In this document: positions 53,319 to 61,767 of the stretch, piece after piece
Layout: every line of letters starts with the position of its first letter
How positions within the stretch are numbered: the stretch's first letter is position 1
Assembly: GCF_018729455.1 (NCBI RefSeq)
Contig: NZ_JAHHZF010000004.1
Coordinates: 276,771 to 340,770 of the forward strand
Length of the DNA: 64,000 nucleotides
From: Prosthecodimorpha staleyi
GTDB taxonomy: Bacteria; Pseudomonadota; Alphaproteobacteria; Rhizobiales; Ancalomicrobiaceae
Reading direction: 5' to 3'
The notes under the pieces: model-generated
Database searches by the model: none
Told to the model about the DNA's origin: nothing
Seen by the model: only the letters and a program-made list of their open reading frames with translations
Made by a program: the position numbers and the translations under genes

Positions 53319-54529
53319 CGGCGCCGGTCGTGCCGCAAAGCCCCTTTTCCGATCGCCATTTCGATCGGGCCGCCATCATGGCGCGCTACCCCGACGAGTT
53401 CCCCGCCGCGGGGTTCTCCCTGGCGACCGCACTGGCCGCCTTGGTGGCGATCGGCGGTATCGTGTCGGCTCTGGTCCTCGTCGCCGGGATCACGCCCGTC
53501 GGGCTCGGCCTTGCCGTCCTGGGGGCCGGCCAGTCGGTCGCCGGTGGCCTGGGCGAGGCCGGGCAGGGCCTTGTGGCGGCCATCTCCGCGCTCTTCGCCG
53601 GCGATCTTGCGGCGGCTGGAGGGGCCATGGCGTCCGGCCTCGGCGCCATCGTCACGCGCGTGATCGCCCCGCTCGCCTTCGCGGCGGCGGTGCCGTTCCT
53701 GCTCTATGTCCTGTTCGTGATCGTCGATGCCTTTCGGGCATCCGGATCGAGCCGGGCCCAGACGCTCCTGGTCTTCGGCCTGCTGGTCTCGCTGGTGATC
53801 GTCGGCCTCGGCGTGATGGGCTTCTCGATCGCGCGGATCGCGGCCGGGATGTCGCAACTCGGCGTCTTCGCCAAGCTGATGCTGCCGCCCGACTGGGGAT
53901 CGTCCTCCAAGCTGGCGCTCTATGTGCATGCCCTCGGCGAGACGCTGGCGATCGCCTTCCTCGGCACCCTGATCGCCGCCACGCTGGCCTTTCCGTTCGG
54001 CTTCCTGGCCGCGCGCAATGCGGTCCCGGTCTGGCTCGTGCGCTTCGTCACCCGGCGGACCTTCGATACGCTGCGCGGCGTCGACACGCTGATCTGGGCG
54101 CTGATCTGGATCAACGTCGTCGGCCTCGGCCCCTTCGCGGGGGTGCTCGCGATCATGTCGTCGGATTTCGGCGCCTTCGGCAAGCTCTTTTCCGAAGCGA
54201 TCGAGACCGCGGACCGCAAGCCTGTCGAGGGCGTGCTGTCCGCCGGCGGCTCGCGCCTGCACGCCGTCCGCTTCGGCATCCTGCCGCAGATCCTGCCGGT
54301 GATCCTGAGCCAGGTGCTCTACTACTTCGAATCCAACACCCGCTCGGCAACCATCATCGGCATCGTCGGGGCCGGCGGCATCGGCCTGCATCTGTCCGAG
54401 GCCATCCGGACGCTGGAATGGCAGCAGGTCTCCTTCCTGGTGCTGATGGTTCTTGTCACCGTCGCGGTGATCGACATGCTGTCGCAGCGCCTGCGCTTCG
54501 CCATCATCGGCGAGCGCCGGGCGGTCTGA
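53315..54529 (+). CDS. phnE: Phosphonate ABC transporter permease PhnE, second, extended
   Basis: 404 residues, about 110 more than the first phnE. The C-terminal 250 residues have the same core (LGETLAIAFLGTLIAATLAFPFGFLAARN; NVVGLGPFAGVLAIMSSDFGAFGKLFSEAIETAD). The extra N-terminal half has several hydrophobic segments (ATALAALVAIGGIVSALVLVAGI; LVFGLLVSLVIVGLGVMGF), so it carries additional membrane helices. Extended second permeases are seen in other alphaproteobacterial phn loci. A tandem GTCAT repeat follows it, before phnG. Confidence 0.93.
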   Translation: MTAPVVPQSPFSDRHFDRAAIMARYPDEFPAAGFSLATALAALVAIGGIVSALVLVAGITPVGLGLAVLGAGQSVAGGLGEAGQGLVAAISALFAGDLAAAGGAMASGLGAIVTRVIAPLAFAAAVPFLLYVLFVIVDAFRASGSSRAQTLLVFGLLVSLVIVGLGVMGFSIARIAAGMSQLGVFAKLMLPPDWGSSSKLALYVHALGETLAIAFLGTLIAATLAFPFGFLAARNAVPVWLVRFVTRRTFDTLRGVDTLIWALIWINVVGLGPFAGVLAIMSSDFGAFGKLFSEAIETADRKPVEGVLSAGGSRLHAVRFGILPQILPVILSQVLYYFESNTRSATIIGIVGAGGIGLHLSEAIRTLEWQQVSFLVLMVLVTVAVIDMLSQRLRFAIIGERRAV

Positions 54530-54540
54530 AACATCCCGGG

Positions 54541-54562
54541 CGTCATCGCATCGTCATGGCAA
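54541..54562 (+). promoter_or_regulatory. Candidate Pho box in front of phnG
   Basis: CGTCATCGCAT (54541-54551) followed directly by CGTCATGGCAA (54552-54562): GTCAT cores with exact 11-base spacing on the plus strand, 34 bases before the phnG start. The same core occurs in the repeat in front of the acetyltransferase. Suggests an internal phosphate-controlled promoter that drives the C-P lyase core separately from the transporter. Confidence 0.55.
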
Positions 54563-54596
54563 GGCGGCACACCCGTCGCGCCGAACGGAGAGGGCG

Positions 54597-55058
54597 ATGA
54601 CTGGTTCCGACATCGATTCCGATGCAACTGCGCGCCGCCGCGCCATGGCGGCCTTCGCGGCCGCAACCCCAGCCGAACTGGCCGTTGCATTGGATGCGGA
54701 CGCGATCGCGCAGGCGCGTGACCTGCGCCCGGCGGCGGCCGGTCTCGTCATGGTGCGCGGCCGGATCGGCGGCGATGGACCCGCCTTCAATCTGGGCGAG
54801 GCGACCGTAGCCCGGGCGAGCGTCCGGCTCGATGGCGGGCGAACCGGTCACGCCTATCGGCTCGGCCGCGATACCGACGCTGCCCGGCTGGCCGCGATCG
54901 CCGACGCACTCTGGCAGGACCCGGCCCGCCGCCCCGCGATCGAGGCGGCACTCGTCACCGCCGTCGAGGCCAGGCTGGCGGCGGCGGACGAGGCAGCCTC
55001 CCGCCGGGCCGCCGCAACCCGGGTCGACTTCTTCACCATGGTCCGCGGCGAGGATTGA
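54597..55058 (+). CDS. phnG: C-P lyase subunit PhnG
   Basis: 153 residues. RRRAMAAFAAATPAELAVALDADA start and TVARASVRLDGGRTGHAYRLGRDTDAARLAAIADAL centre match PhnG. Part of the PhnGHIJ core that builds the ribose-triphosphate-phosphonate and cleaves the C-P bond. SD GGAGAGGGCG. PhnH starts 7 bases after its stop. Confidence 0.92.
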   Translation: MTGSDIDSDATARRRAMAAFAAATPAELAVALDADAIAQARDLRPAAAGLVMVRGRIGGDGPAFNLGEATVARASVRLDGGRTGHAYRLGRDTDAARLAAIADALWQDPARRPAIEAALVTAVEARLAAADEAASRRAAATRVDFFTMVRGED

Positions 55059-55065
55059 GATCGAC

Positions 55066-55677
55066 ATGACCGCCATCGTGTCCGCCGCCGGGTTCGAGAA
55101 CCCGGTGCATGAAGCCCAGGCCACCTTCCGGGCTGCCATGCGGGCCTTTGCCGAACCGGGCCTCGCCCAAATGGTCGAGCCCGCCCTGCTGGCGCCTGCG
55201 CCGCTGCAGCCGGCCACGGCCGCGCTGCTGCTGGCCCTGGCCGACTTCGAAACGCCGATCTGGCTCGATCCGGCCGCGCTCGCCGTCGAAGGTCTAGCCG
55301 ACTTCCTCCGGTTCCAGACGGGCGCGCCGATCGTCGCCGATGCGGGCCGCGCGGCCTTCGGAGTGATCACCGAACCGGCGGCCTTCACGGGCTTCGCGGC
55401 CTTCGCGCAGGGCACGCTTGACTACCCGGATCGTTCCACGACGCTGATACTCCAGGTCGAGACGCTGTCTGCCGAGGGACCGCTGGAGCTCGTCGGTCCA
55501 GGCATCGCGAGTCGGCGCCGGCTCGGCATCCGACCTGAGATTCCCGGCCTCGCTTCGGCACTTTCCGCCAATCACGGCATGTTTCCGCGCGGGGTCGACC
55601 TGCTGCTGGTCGCCGGCGACACCGTCGTCGGCCTGCCGCGGTCCACGCGCGTCACGGAGGATGCGGCATGTATGTAG
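55066..55677 (+). CDS. phnH: C-P lyase subunit PhnH
   Basis: 203 residues. AAGFENPVHEAQATFRAAMRAFAEPG is the conserved start; FLRFQTGAPIV and FPRGVDLLLVAGDTVVGLPRSTRV close the protein. PhnH has a PLP-transferase-like fold without the PLP lysine and is structural/catalytic in the PhnGHIJ complex. Overlaps phnI by 10 bases. ATG 55066 fits the family N-terminus. Confidence 0.92.
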   Translation: MTAIVSAAGFENPVHEAQATFRAAMRAFAEPGLAQMVEPALLAPAPLQPATAALLLALADFETPIWLDPAALAVEGLADFLRFQTGAPIVADAGRAAFGVITEPAAFTGFAAFAQGTLDYPDRSTTLILQVETLSAEGPLELVGPGIASRRRLGIRPEIPGLASALSANHGMFPRGVDLLLVAGDTVVGLPRSTRVTEDAACM

Positions 55678-56801
55678 CCGTCAAGGGTGGCGAGCGGGCG
55701 ATCGACAATGCCCATCGCCTGCTCGCCCACGAACGCCGCGGCGACCCGACCGTGCCGGAGATCGCGCCCGAGCAGATCGCCGGACAGCTTTCCCTAGCGG
55801 TCGACCGCGTGATGGCCGAGGGTTCGCTCTACGATCCGGAGATCGCCGCCATCGCCATCAAGCAGGCGCGCGGCGACCTGATCGAGGCGATCTTCCTGGT
55901 CCGCGCCTATCGCACCACCCTGCCGCGCTTCGGCTGCTCTGAGCCGATTGACACCGCTGCCATGCGGGTCGTCCGCCGCGTCTCGGCGACCTACAAGGAT
56001 CTCCCCGGCGGCCAGGTGCTCGGCCCGACCTTCGACTACACCCATCGGCTGATCGATTTCGATCTGGCCACGGGCGGGGAGCCGGAAGCCCCGGCGGAGG
56101 CCGCCCGCGCGCTCGAGCCGGCCCCGCATGTCACCGCGCTCCTCGACGGTGAGGGCCTGATCGAAGCCAATCCGGACCGGACGGCGGAGCCCGCCGACCT
56201 GACCCGCGAACCGCTCGCCTTCCCGGCCGGGCGCGATCTGCGCCTGCAGGCGCTCGCCCGCGGCGACGAGGGCTTCCTGCTCGCGCTCGGCTATTCGACC
56301 CAGCGCGGCTACGGCCGCACCCACGCCTTCGCAGGCGAGATCCGCATCGGCGATGTCGAGGTCGAGTTCTTCGCCGAGGAACTCGGCTTCGCCGTGCCGC
56401 TCGGTCGTCTGCGCGTGACCGAATGCGAGATGGTCAACCAGTTCAAGGGTTCGGCGACCGTGCCGCCGCAATTCACGCGCGGCTACGGGCTGACCTTCGG
56501 CCAGCTCGAACGCAAGGCCATGTCGATGGCGCTGGTCGACCGGGCGCTCCGGGCCGAGGATCTCGGCGAGGAGACCGGGGCGCCGGCGCAGGATCAGGAA
56601 TTCGTCCTGTCCCATGTCGACAACGTCCAGGCGACCGGCTTCGTCGAGCACCTGAAGCTGCCGCACTATGTCGACTTCCAGGCCGAACTCGGCCTCGTCC
56701 GCCAGATGCGGCGCGAGCAGGCGGCAGAAGCCGCCGCGCAGGCAGAAGCGGCCCAACAGGCCGCCACGGCCGCCACCCTCGATCGGGAGGCCGCGGAATG
56801 A
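55668..56801 (+). CDS. phnI: C-P lyase subunit PhnI
   Basis: 377 residues. YVAVKGGERAIDNAHRLLAHERRGD start and GYSTQRGYGRTHAFAGEIRIGDVEVEFFAEELGF and GYGLTFGQLERKAMSMALVDRALR segments are diagnostic. In the PhnGHL-dependent step PhnI displaces adenine from ATP with phosphonate to give ribose-triphosphonate. The Ala/Glu/Gln tail (QAAEAAAQAEAAQQAATAA) is a low-complexity extension. Overlaps phnJ by 4. Confidence 0.94.
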   Translation: MYVAVKGGERAIDNAHRLLAHERRGDPTVPEIAPEQIAGQLSLAVDRVMAEGSLYDPEIAAIAIKQARGDLIEAIFLVRAYRTTLPRFGCSEPIDTAAMRVVRRVSATYKDLPGGQVLGPTFDYTHRLIDFDLATGGEPEAPAEAARALEPAPHVTALLDGEGLIEANPDRTAEPADLTREPLAFPAGRDLRLQALARGDEGFLLALGYSTQRGYGRTHAFAGEIRIGDVEVEFFAEELGFAVPLGRLRVTECEMVNQFKGSATVPPQFTRGYGLTFGQLERKAMSMALVDRALRAEDLGEETGAPAQDQEFVLSHVDNVQATGFVEHLKLPHYVDFQAELGLVRQMRREQAAEAAAQAEAAQQAATAATLDREAAE

Positions 56802-57691
56802 CGGCAGCCGCGTACAACTTCGCCTATCTCGACGAGCAGACCAAGCGGATGATCCGCCGCGCCATCCTGAAGGCGATCGCGATCCCGGGCTACCAGGTGC
56901 CCTTCGCCAGCCGCGAGATGCCGATGCCCTATGGCTGGGGCACCGGCGGCGTGCAGGTCACCGCCTCGATCCTCGGCCGCGACGACGTGCTGAAAGTGAT
57001 CGACCAGGGCTCGGACGACACCACCAACGCGGTCTCGATCCGCAAGTTCTTCCAGAAGACCGCCGGCGTGGCGACCACCACGGCCACCGCCGAGGCGACC
57101 GTGATCCAGACCCGCCACCGCATCCCCGAGACCCCGCTCCAGGCTGGCCAGGTGCTGGTCTACCAGGTGCCGATCCCCGAGCCGCTGCGCTTCCTGGAGC
57201 CGCGCGAGACCGAGACGCGCCGGATGCATGCGCTGGCCGAATACGGCCTGATGCATGTCAAGCTCTACGAGGACATCGCCCGCCACGGCCATATCGCGAC
57301 CACCTATGCGTATCCGGTGATGGTCGCCGGCCGCTACCTGATGGACCCGTCGCCAACGCCGAAATTCGACAACCCGAAGATGCACCGCTCCGCCGCCCTG
57401 CAGCTGTTCGGGGCCGGCCGCGAGAAGCGCATCTATGCGGTGCCGCCGCATACCGAGGTGGTCAGCCTCGATTTCGAGGATCATCCCTTCGAGGTCAACC
57501 GCTTCGACCAGCCCTGCGCGCTGTGTGCGGCGCAGGGCGTCTATCTCGACGAGGTGGTGCTCGACGACCGCGGCGGGCGGATGTTCGTCTGCTCGGACAC
57601 CGACCACTGCCAAAGCCGACAGGCGGCCGGCCATCGCGGCACGATGGCCTCGCCGATCGCCGCCGCGGAGGGGGGACGCCATGCAGAGTGA
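56798..57691 (+). CDS. phnJ: C-P lyase radical-SAM subunit PhnJ
   Basis: 297 residues. The 4Fe-4S/radical cysteines are all present: Cys240 and Cys243 (CALC), Cys265 and Cys271 (VCSDTDHC), matching E. coli Cys241/244/266/272. AYNFAYLDEQTKRMIRRAILKA and GGVQVTASILGRDDVLKVIDQGSDDTTNAVSIR are conserved. It cleaves the carbon-phosphorus bond by SAM-derived radical chemistry, releasing the alkane and a cyclic ribose phosphate. Catalytically intact by motif. Confidence 0.96.
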   Translation: MTAAAYNFAYLDEQTKRMIRRAILKAIAIPGYQVPFASREMPMPYGWGTGGVQVTASILGRDDVLKVIDQGSDDTTNAVSIRKFFQKTAGVATTTATAEATVIQTRHRIPETPLQAGQVLVYQVPIPEPLRFLEPRETETRRMHALAEYGLMHVKLYEDIARHGHIATTYAYPVMVAGRYLMDPSPTPKFDNPKMHRSAALQLFGAGREKRIYAVPPHTEVVSLDFEDHPFEVNRFDQPCALCAAQGVYLDEVVLDDRGGRMFVCSDTDHCQSRQAAGHRGTMASPIAAAEGGRHAE

Positions 57692-58460
57692 CGAAGCCCC
57701 GCTCCTGGTGGCGCGCGGCGTCACCAAGCTCTACGGCCACCGCATCGGCTGCCAGGACGTGACCTTCGACCTGCATGCCGGGGAAGTGCTGGCCGTGGTC
57801 GGCGAATCCGGCTCGGGCAAGTCGACGCTGCTCTCCGTGCTGTCGACCCGGGCCGAACCGAGTGCCGGACGGATCGAATACCGGATGCGCGACGGCGTCA
57901 CCCGCGATCTCTTCCTGCTCAACGAAGCGGAGCGCCGGCTCCTGCTCAGGACCGACTGGGGCTTCGTGCATCAGGACCCGCGCGAGGGGTTGCGCATGGG
58001 CATCTCGGCCGGCGGCAATGTCGGCGAGCGGCTGATGGCGGTCGGCGAGCGGCACTACGGCCGCATCCGCGAAACCGCGATCGACTGGCTCGGCCGGGTC
58101 GAGATCGACGAAAGCCGGATCGACGACACGCCGCGCGCCTATTCGGGCGGCATGCGCCAGCGCCTGCAGATCGCCCGCAATCTGGTCACCGCCCCGCGCC
58201 TCGTCTTCATGGACGAGCCGACCGGCGGGCTCGACGTGTCCGTCCAGGCGCGGCTGCTCGATCTGCTGCGCGGCCTTGTCGCCGATCTCGGCCTCGCCGC
58301 CATCGTGGTCACCCATGATCTGGCGGTCGCCCGGCTGCTGTCGCACCGGATCATGGTCATGCGCCACGGCCGGGTGATCGAGACGGGCCTGACCGATCAG
58401 GTGCTCGACGACCCGCGCGAGCCCTATACCCAGCTTCTCGTCGCCTCGGTGCTGACATGA
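57681..58460 (+). CDS. phnK: Phosphonate C-P lyase ATP-binding protein PhnK
   Basis: 259-residue ABC-type ATPase. Walker A GESGSGKST, DWGFVHQDPREGLRMGISAGGNVGERLMAVG (PhnK hallmark), signature YSGGMRQRLQIARNLV, Walker B LVFMDEPTGGLDVS. It docks on the PhnGHIJ core rather than on a permease. Overlaps phnJ by 11 bases and phnL by 4. ATG 57681 follows GAGGGGGGACG. Confidence 0.94.
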   Translation: MQSDEAPLLVARGVTKLYGHRIGCQDVTFDLHAGEVLAVVGESGSGKSTLLSVLSTRAEPSAGRIEYRMRDGVTRDLFLLNEAERRLLLRTDWGFVHQDPREGLRMGISAGGNVGERLMAVGERHYGRIRETAIDWLGRVEIDESRIDDTPRAYSGGMRQRLQIARNLVTAPRLVFMDEPTGGLDVSVQARLLDLLRGLVADLGLAAIVVTHDLAVARLLSHRIMVMRHGRVIETGLTDQVLDDPREPYTQLLVASVLT

Positions 58461-59161
58461 CCGTGATGCTGCGCCTCGAACGGGTCTCCAAGAGCTTCGT
58501 CATGCACCTGCAGGACGGCAAGGTGCTGCCGGTCGTCTCCGGCGTCGGCCTGGAGGTGGCGGCCGGCGAATGCGTCGTGCTCGGCGGCCCGTCGGGTGCC
58601 GGCAAGTCGTCGATCCTGAAGATGATCTACGGCAACTATCGCTGCGATGCCGGCCGCATCCTGGTGCGCGATCGGGACGAAACCGTCGACGTGGCCAGCG
58701 CCGCGCCGCGCCGCATCGTGCGCCTGCGACAGACCACGCTCGGCTATGTCAGCCAGTTCCTGCGCGCCATCCCGCGCGTCTCGGCGCTCGATCTGGTCGT
58801 CGCCGCCGCGCGCGACCAGGGCGTCCCGGCCGGCGAGGCGGAGATCCGCGCCCGCGGCCTGCTCGCACAGCTCAACGTGCCGGAGCGGCTCTGGAGCCTG
58901 CCGCCGGCGACCTTCTCGGGCGGCGAGCAGCAGCGCGTCAACATCGCCCGCGGTTTCGTCGGCGACCATTCGGTGCTGCTGCTCGACGAGCCGACCGCAT
59001 CGCTCGACGCCCGCAATCGCGCTGCCGTGGTCGACCTGATCGCGGACAAGAAGCGGCGCGGCGTGGCGCTGATCGGCATCTTCCACGACGAGGACGTGCG
59101 CGACCGCGTCGCCGACCGGATCGTCGACGTGACCGCCTTCGCGGTCGCCACGGCGGCGTGA
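58457..59161 (+). CDS. phnL: Phosphonate C-P lyase ATP-binding protein PhnL
   Basis: 234 residues. SKSFVMHLQDGKVLPVVSGVGLEVAAGECVVLGG start, Walker A GPSGAGKSS, TLGYVSQFLRAIPRVSALDLV, signature FSGGEQQRVNIARGFV, Walker B VLLLDEPTASLDARNR. Length and motifs are those of PhnL. It overlaps phnK (ATGA). Confidence 0.94.
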   Translation: MTVMLRLERVSKSFVMHLQDGKVLPVVSGVGLEVAAGECVVLGGPSGAGKSSILKMIYGNYRCDAGRILVRDRDETVDVASAAPRRIVRLRQTTLGYVSQFLRAIPRVSALDLVVAAARDQGVPAGEAEIRARGLLAQLNVPERLWSLPPATFSGGEQQRVNIARGFVGDHSVLLLDEPTASLDARNRAAVVDLIADKKRRGVALIGIFHDEDVRDRVADRIVDVTAFAVATAA

Positions 59162-59190
59162 ACCCATCCGATGAGGAGCCCGACACCGTC

Positions 59191-60360
59191 ATGCTGAAGA
59201 GAACCGAGCCGTCGGAGGCACGCGGCTCGACCGCCCTCGCCGCCCGCCGCATCGTGCTCGCCGACCGCGAGACCGACGGGACGGTGGTGGTCGAGAACGG
59301 CACCATCGTGGCGATCGAGGAGGGGCGCGTCCTGTCCGGCGCCATCGATTGCGGGGCGGACGTGCTGATCCCGGGTCTGGTCGAACTGCATACCGACCAT
59401 CTGGAGCCGCACTATTCGCCGCGCCCGAAGGTGTTCTGGAAGCCGTTCTCGGCCGTGATCGCCTATGACGCGCAGATCGCCGCCTCCGGCATCACGACGG
59501 TGTTCGACAGCCTGCGCGCCGGCTCCGACGGCGACCGCAACTCGCTGGCCGGCGGCCTGTTCGCGCTCGGCGAAGGCATCGAACACGCGCGCACGACGGG
59601 GCTGCTGCGCGCCGACCATCACACCCATCTGCGCTGCGAGATCTGCTCGCACGACGTGGTCGAGATGGCGCGCGACTATGTCGAGCGCTTCGATGTCCGC
59701 CTGATCAGTCTGATGGACCACACGCCCGGCCAGCGCCAGTTCCGCGACGAGCAGAAGCTGCGCGACTACTACCGCGGCAAGGCCAGCAAGACCGAGGCCG
59801 AGCTCGACGTCTATATCGCCGGCCGCAAGGCACTGCACGACCGCCATCACGACGCGCACCGCCGGGCGCTGGTCGCTCTCGCCCATGAGGCCGGCGTCGC
59901 GCTGGCCAGCCATGACGACACCACCGAGGACCATGTCGCCGAATCGCTCGCCGACCGGGTCGCCATCGCCGAATTCCCGACCACGCTCGAAGCCGCCCGC
60001 GCCTCGCACGAGGCCGGCGTCGCGGTGCTGATGGGCGCGCCCAACGTGGTCCGCGGCGGCTCGCATTCCGGCAACGTGTCGGCGCTGGATCTGGCCGAGG
60101 CCGGTCTGCTCGACATCCTGTCGTCCGACTATGTCCCGGTCAGCCTGATCGAGGGCGCCTTCGGTCTGGCCGGCGTCGCCGCCATGGGCGGTCTGCCCGG
60201 CGCCATCCGCACCGTCACGGCCGGCCCGGCCCGGGCGGCCGGGCTCGACGACCGCGGCGAGATCGCGCCCGGCAAGCGCGGCGATCTTGTCCGCGTCGCC
60301 CTGCACGGCGATCATCCGGTCGTGCGGGAGGTCTACCGGTTGGGGCGGCGCGTGGCGTGA
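59191..60360 (+). CDS. phnM: Alpha-D-ribose 1-methylphosphonate 5-triphosphate diphosphatase PhnM
   Basis: 389-residue amidohydrolase-fold enzyme that removes pyrophosphate from the ribose-triphosphonate. LIPGLVELHTDHLEPHYSPRPKVFWKPFSAVIAYDAQI holds the metal-site His/Asp; LASHDDTTEDHVAES, GAPNVVRGGSHSGNVSALDLAEAGLLDILSSDYVP are diagnostic. ATG 59191 is preferred; GTG 59158 would overlap phnL by 4 bases and is possible. Overlaps the MOSC gene. Confidence 0.94.
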   Translation: MLKRTEPSEARGSTALAARRIVLADRETDGTVVVENGTIVAIEEGRVLSGAIDCGADVLIPGLVELHTDHLEPHYSPRPKVFWKPFSAVIAYDAQIAASGITTVFDSLRAGSDGDRNSLAGGLFALGEGIEHARTTGLLRADHHTHLRCEICSHDVVEMARDYVERFDVRLISLMDHTPGQRQFRDEQKLRDYYRGKASKTEAELDVYIAGRKALHDRHHDAHRRALVALAHEAGVALASHDDTTEDHVAESLADRVAIAEFPTTLEAARASHEAGVAVLMGAPNVVRGGSHSGNVSALDLAEAGLLDILSSDYVPVSLIEGAFGLAGVAAMGGLPGAIRTVTAGPARAAGLDDRGEIAPGKRGDLVRVALHGDHPVVREVYRLGRRVA

Positions 60361-60926
60361 ACGGTGATGTGGATAGGCCTGGGAGCGCACCCCGCGTGGT
60401 GGCGGTCGCGGCGAGCCCGGTGCACGGCTTCTCGAAGGCACTGCAGCCGCAGATCGAACTTGTCGCCGGGCTCGGCGTCGCCGGCGACGCCCATGCGGGT
60501 GCGACCGTCAAGCATCGCTCCCGCGTCCGGGTCGACCCGACCGCGCCGAACTGGCGCCAGGTGCATCTGCTGGCGGCCGAATTGCTCGACGAACTCGCGG
60601 CGGCCGGTCATCCGGTCGCGCCGGGCGATCTGGGCGAGAACATTCTCACGCACGGCCTCGATCTGATTGCGCTCCCCGTCGATGCGCGCCTGGTCTTCCC
60701 GTCTGGGGCCACGCTCCGAATCACCGGTCTGCGCAATCCTTGCCAGCAGATCGAGGACTTCCAGGCGGGTCTGCTCGGCCAGGTTCTAGTGCGCCGGCCC
60801 GACGGCAGTTTGAACCGCCGCGCCGGCATCATGGCGGTGGTGGAGACGGCCGGAGCGGTCGCGCCGGACGATACGGTCCGGGTCGTGCTGCCCGATCCGC
60901 CGCATCGGCCGCTCGAAAGGGTCTGA
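60357..60926 (+). CDS. MOSC-domain protein in the phn operon
   Basis: 189 residues from GTG 60357, overlapping the phnM stop. VVAVAASPVHGFSKALQPQIELVAGLGVAGDAHAG and VHLLAAELLDEL, GDLGENILTHGLDL, then TGLRNPCQQIEDF with the conserved MOSC Cys. MOSC proteins handle sulfur or molybdenum-cofactor-bound groups. MOSC genes near phn loci have no proven role. Coupled translation with phnM suggests a job in phosphonate use. Confidence 0.85.
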   Translation: MNGDVDRPGSAPRVVAVAASPVHGFSKALQPQIELVAGLGVAGDAHAGATVKHRSRVRVDPTAPNWRQVHLLAAELLDELAAAGHPVAPGDLGENILTHGLDLIALPVDARLVFPSGATLRITGLRNPCQQIEDFQAGLLGQVLVRRPDGSLNRRAGIMAVVETAGAVAPDDTVRVVLPDPPHRPLERV

Positions 60927-60928
60927 CC

Positions 60929-61630
60929 ATGGCTGCCCCGGTCGCTGCTGCCCGCTATGCGATCTATTTCGCCCCGGCCCCGGAAACCGCCCTGTGGCGC
61001 TTCGGCTCGGCGGCAATCGGCTATGACGCGGCGACCGGTGCCGACCAGCCGATTCCGGAGGTTGCCGGCTTTTCGCCGGAGCGGCTTCGGGAGATCACCG
61101 CCGAACCCCGTCGCTACGGCTTCCACGCCACGCTGAAACCGCCGTTTCGCCTCGCCGATCCGACGGACGCGGCCGGCCTTCTCGAAGCCGTCGCCCGCGT
61201 CGCGGCCAGTTGCCGTCCTTTCGGACTGCCGGAGCTCCGGCTCGACGCGATCGGCGGCTTCCTTGCCCTTACGGTGGCGGGACGCCCGCAATCCCTGCAC
61301 GATCTCGCCGATACCTGCGTCGAGCGCTTCGATCCCTGGCGGGCGGCCATGGACGAGGCCGAGATGGCGCGGCGCGCGAGCGCGGGACTGTCCGAACGCG
61401 AACGCGATCATCTCGCCCGTTGGGGCTACCCCTATGTCTTCGATCGCTTCCGCTTTCACATGACGCTGACGGGCCGTCTGGCCGATGCCGAGCGTGCCGC
61501 ACTGGCCTCCGCCCTGTCCGACCGTTTCGCCGCAATCGCGGCGCCGGTTGCGGTCGATGCGCTCACCGTCTTCGTCCAGCCGGATCCGGCCGCCCGCTTC
61601 CGCGTCCTGGCGCGCTTTCCCTTCGGCTGA
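60929..61630 (+). CDS. DUF1045 2H-phosphoesterase of the phn operon
   Basis: 233 residues. Two H-x-T motifs define the 2H phosphoesterase fold: His66 in YGFHATLKPPF and His177 in FRFHMTLTG, 111 residues apart. The family (putative phosphonate metabolism protein, DUF1045) is a fixed companion of alphaproteobacterial phn operons. 2H enzymes open cyclic phosphodiesters, so hydrolysis of the 1,2-cyclic ribose phosphate, normally done by PhnP, is a reasoned proposal. No phnP or phnN gene follows. Stop at 61630 is followed by a 13-bp stem-loop. Confidence 0.88.
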   Translation: MAAPVAAARYAIYFAPAPETALWRFGSAAIGYDAATGADQPIPEVAGFSPERLREITAEPRRYGFHATLKPPFRLADPTDAAGLLEAVARVAASCRPFGLPELRLDAIGGFLALTVAGRPQSLHDLADTCVERFDPWRAAMDEAEMARRASAGLSERERDHLARWGYPYVFDRFRFHMTLTGRLADAERAALASALSDRFAAIAAPVAVDALTVFVQPDPAARFRVLARFPFG

Positions 61631-61724
61631 GCGATCGCAGCGGCAGGCGTCAAGACTCCGCCGGCCGCCCCCGTCAGACCGACAGCCTGACCTCTCGATC
61701 CGGCCGGGCATTCGGACGACGCGA

Positions 61725-61758
61725 AGCCGGGCGGCGGAACGGGGACCGCCGCCCGGCT
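61725..61758. terminator. Perfect 13-bp stem-loop between convergent phn and haem operons
   Basis: Arms agccgggcggcgg (61725-61737) and ccgccgcccggct (61746-61758) are exact reverse complements with an 8-base loop. It sits between the DUF1045 stop (61630) and the hutX stop (61768), so it can end both transcripts. No T-run. Confidence 0.65.
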
Positions 61759-61767
61759 GCACGCCCG

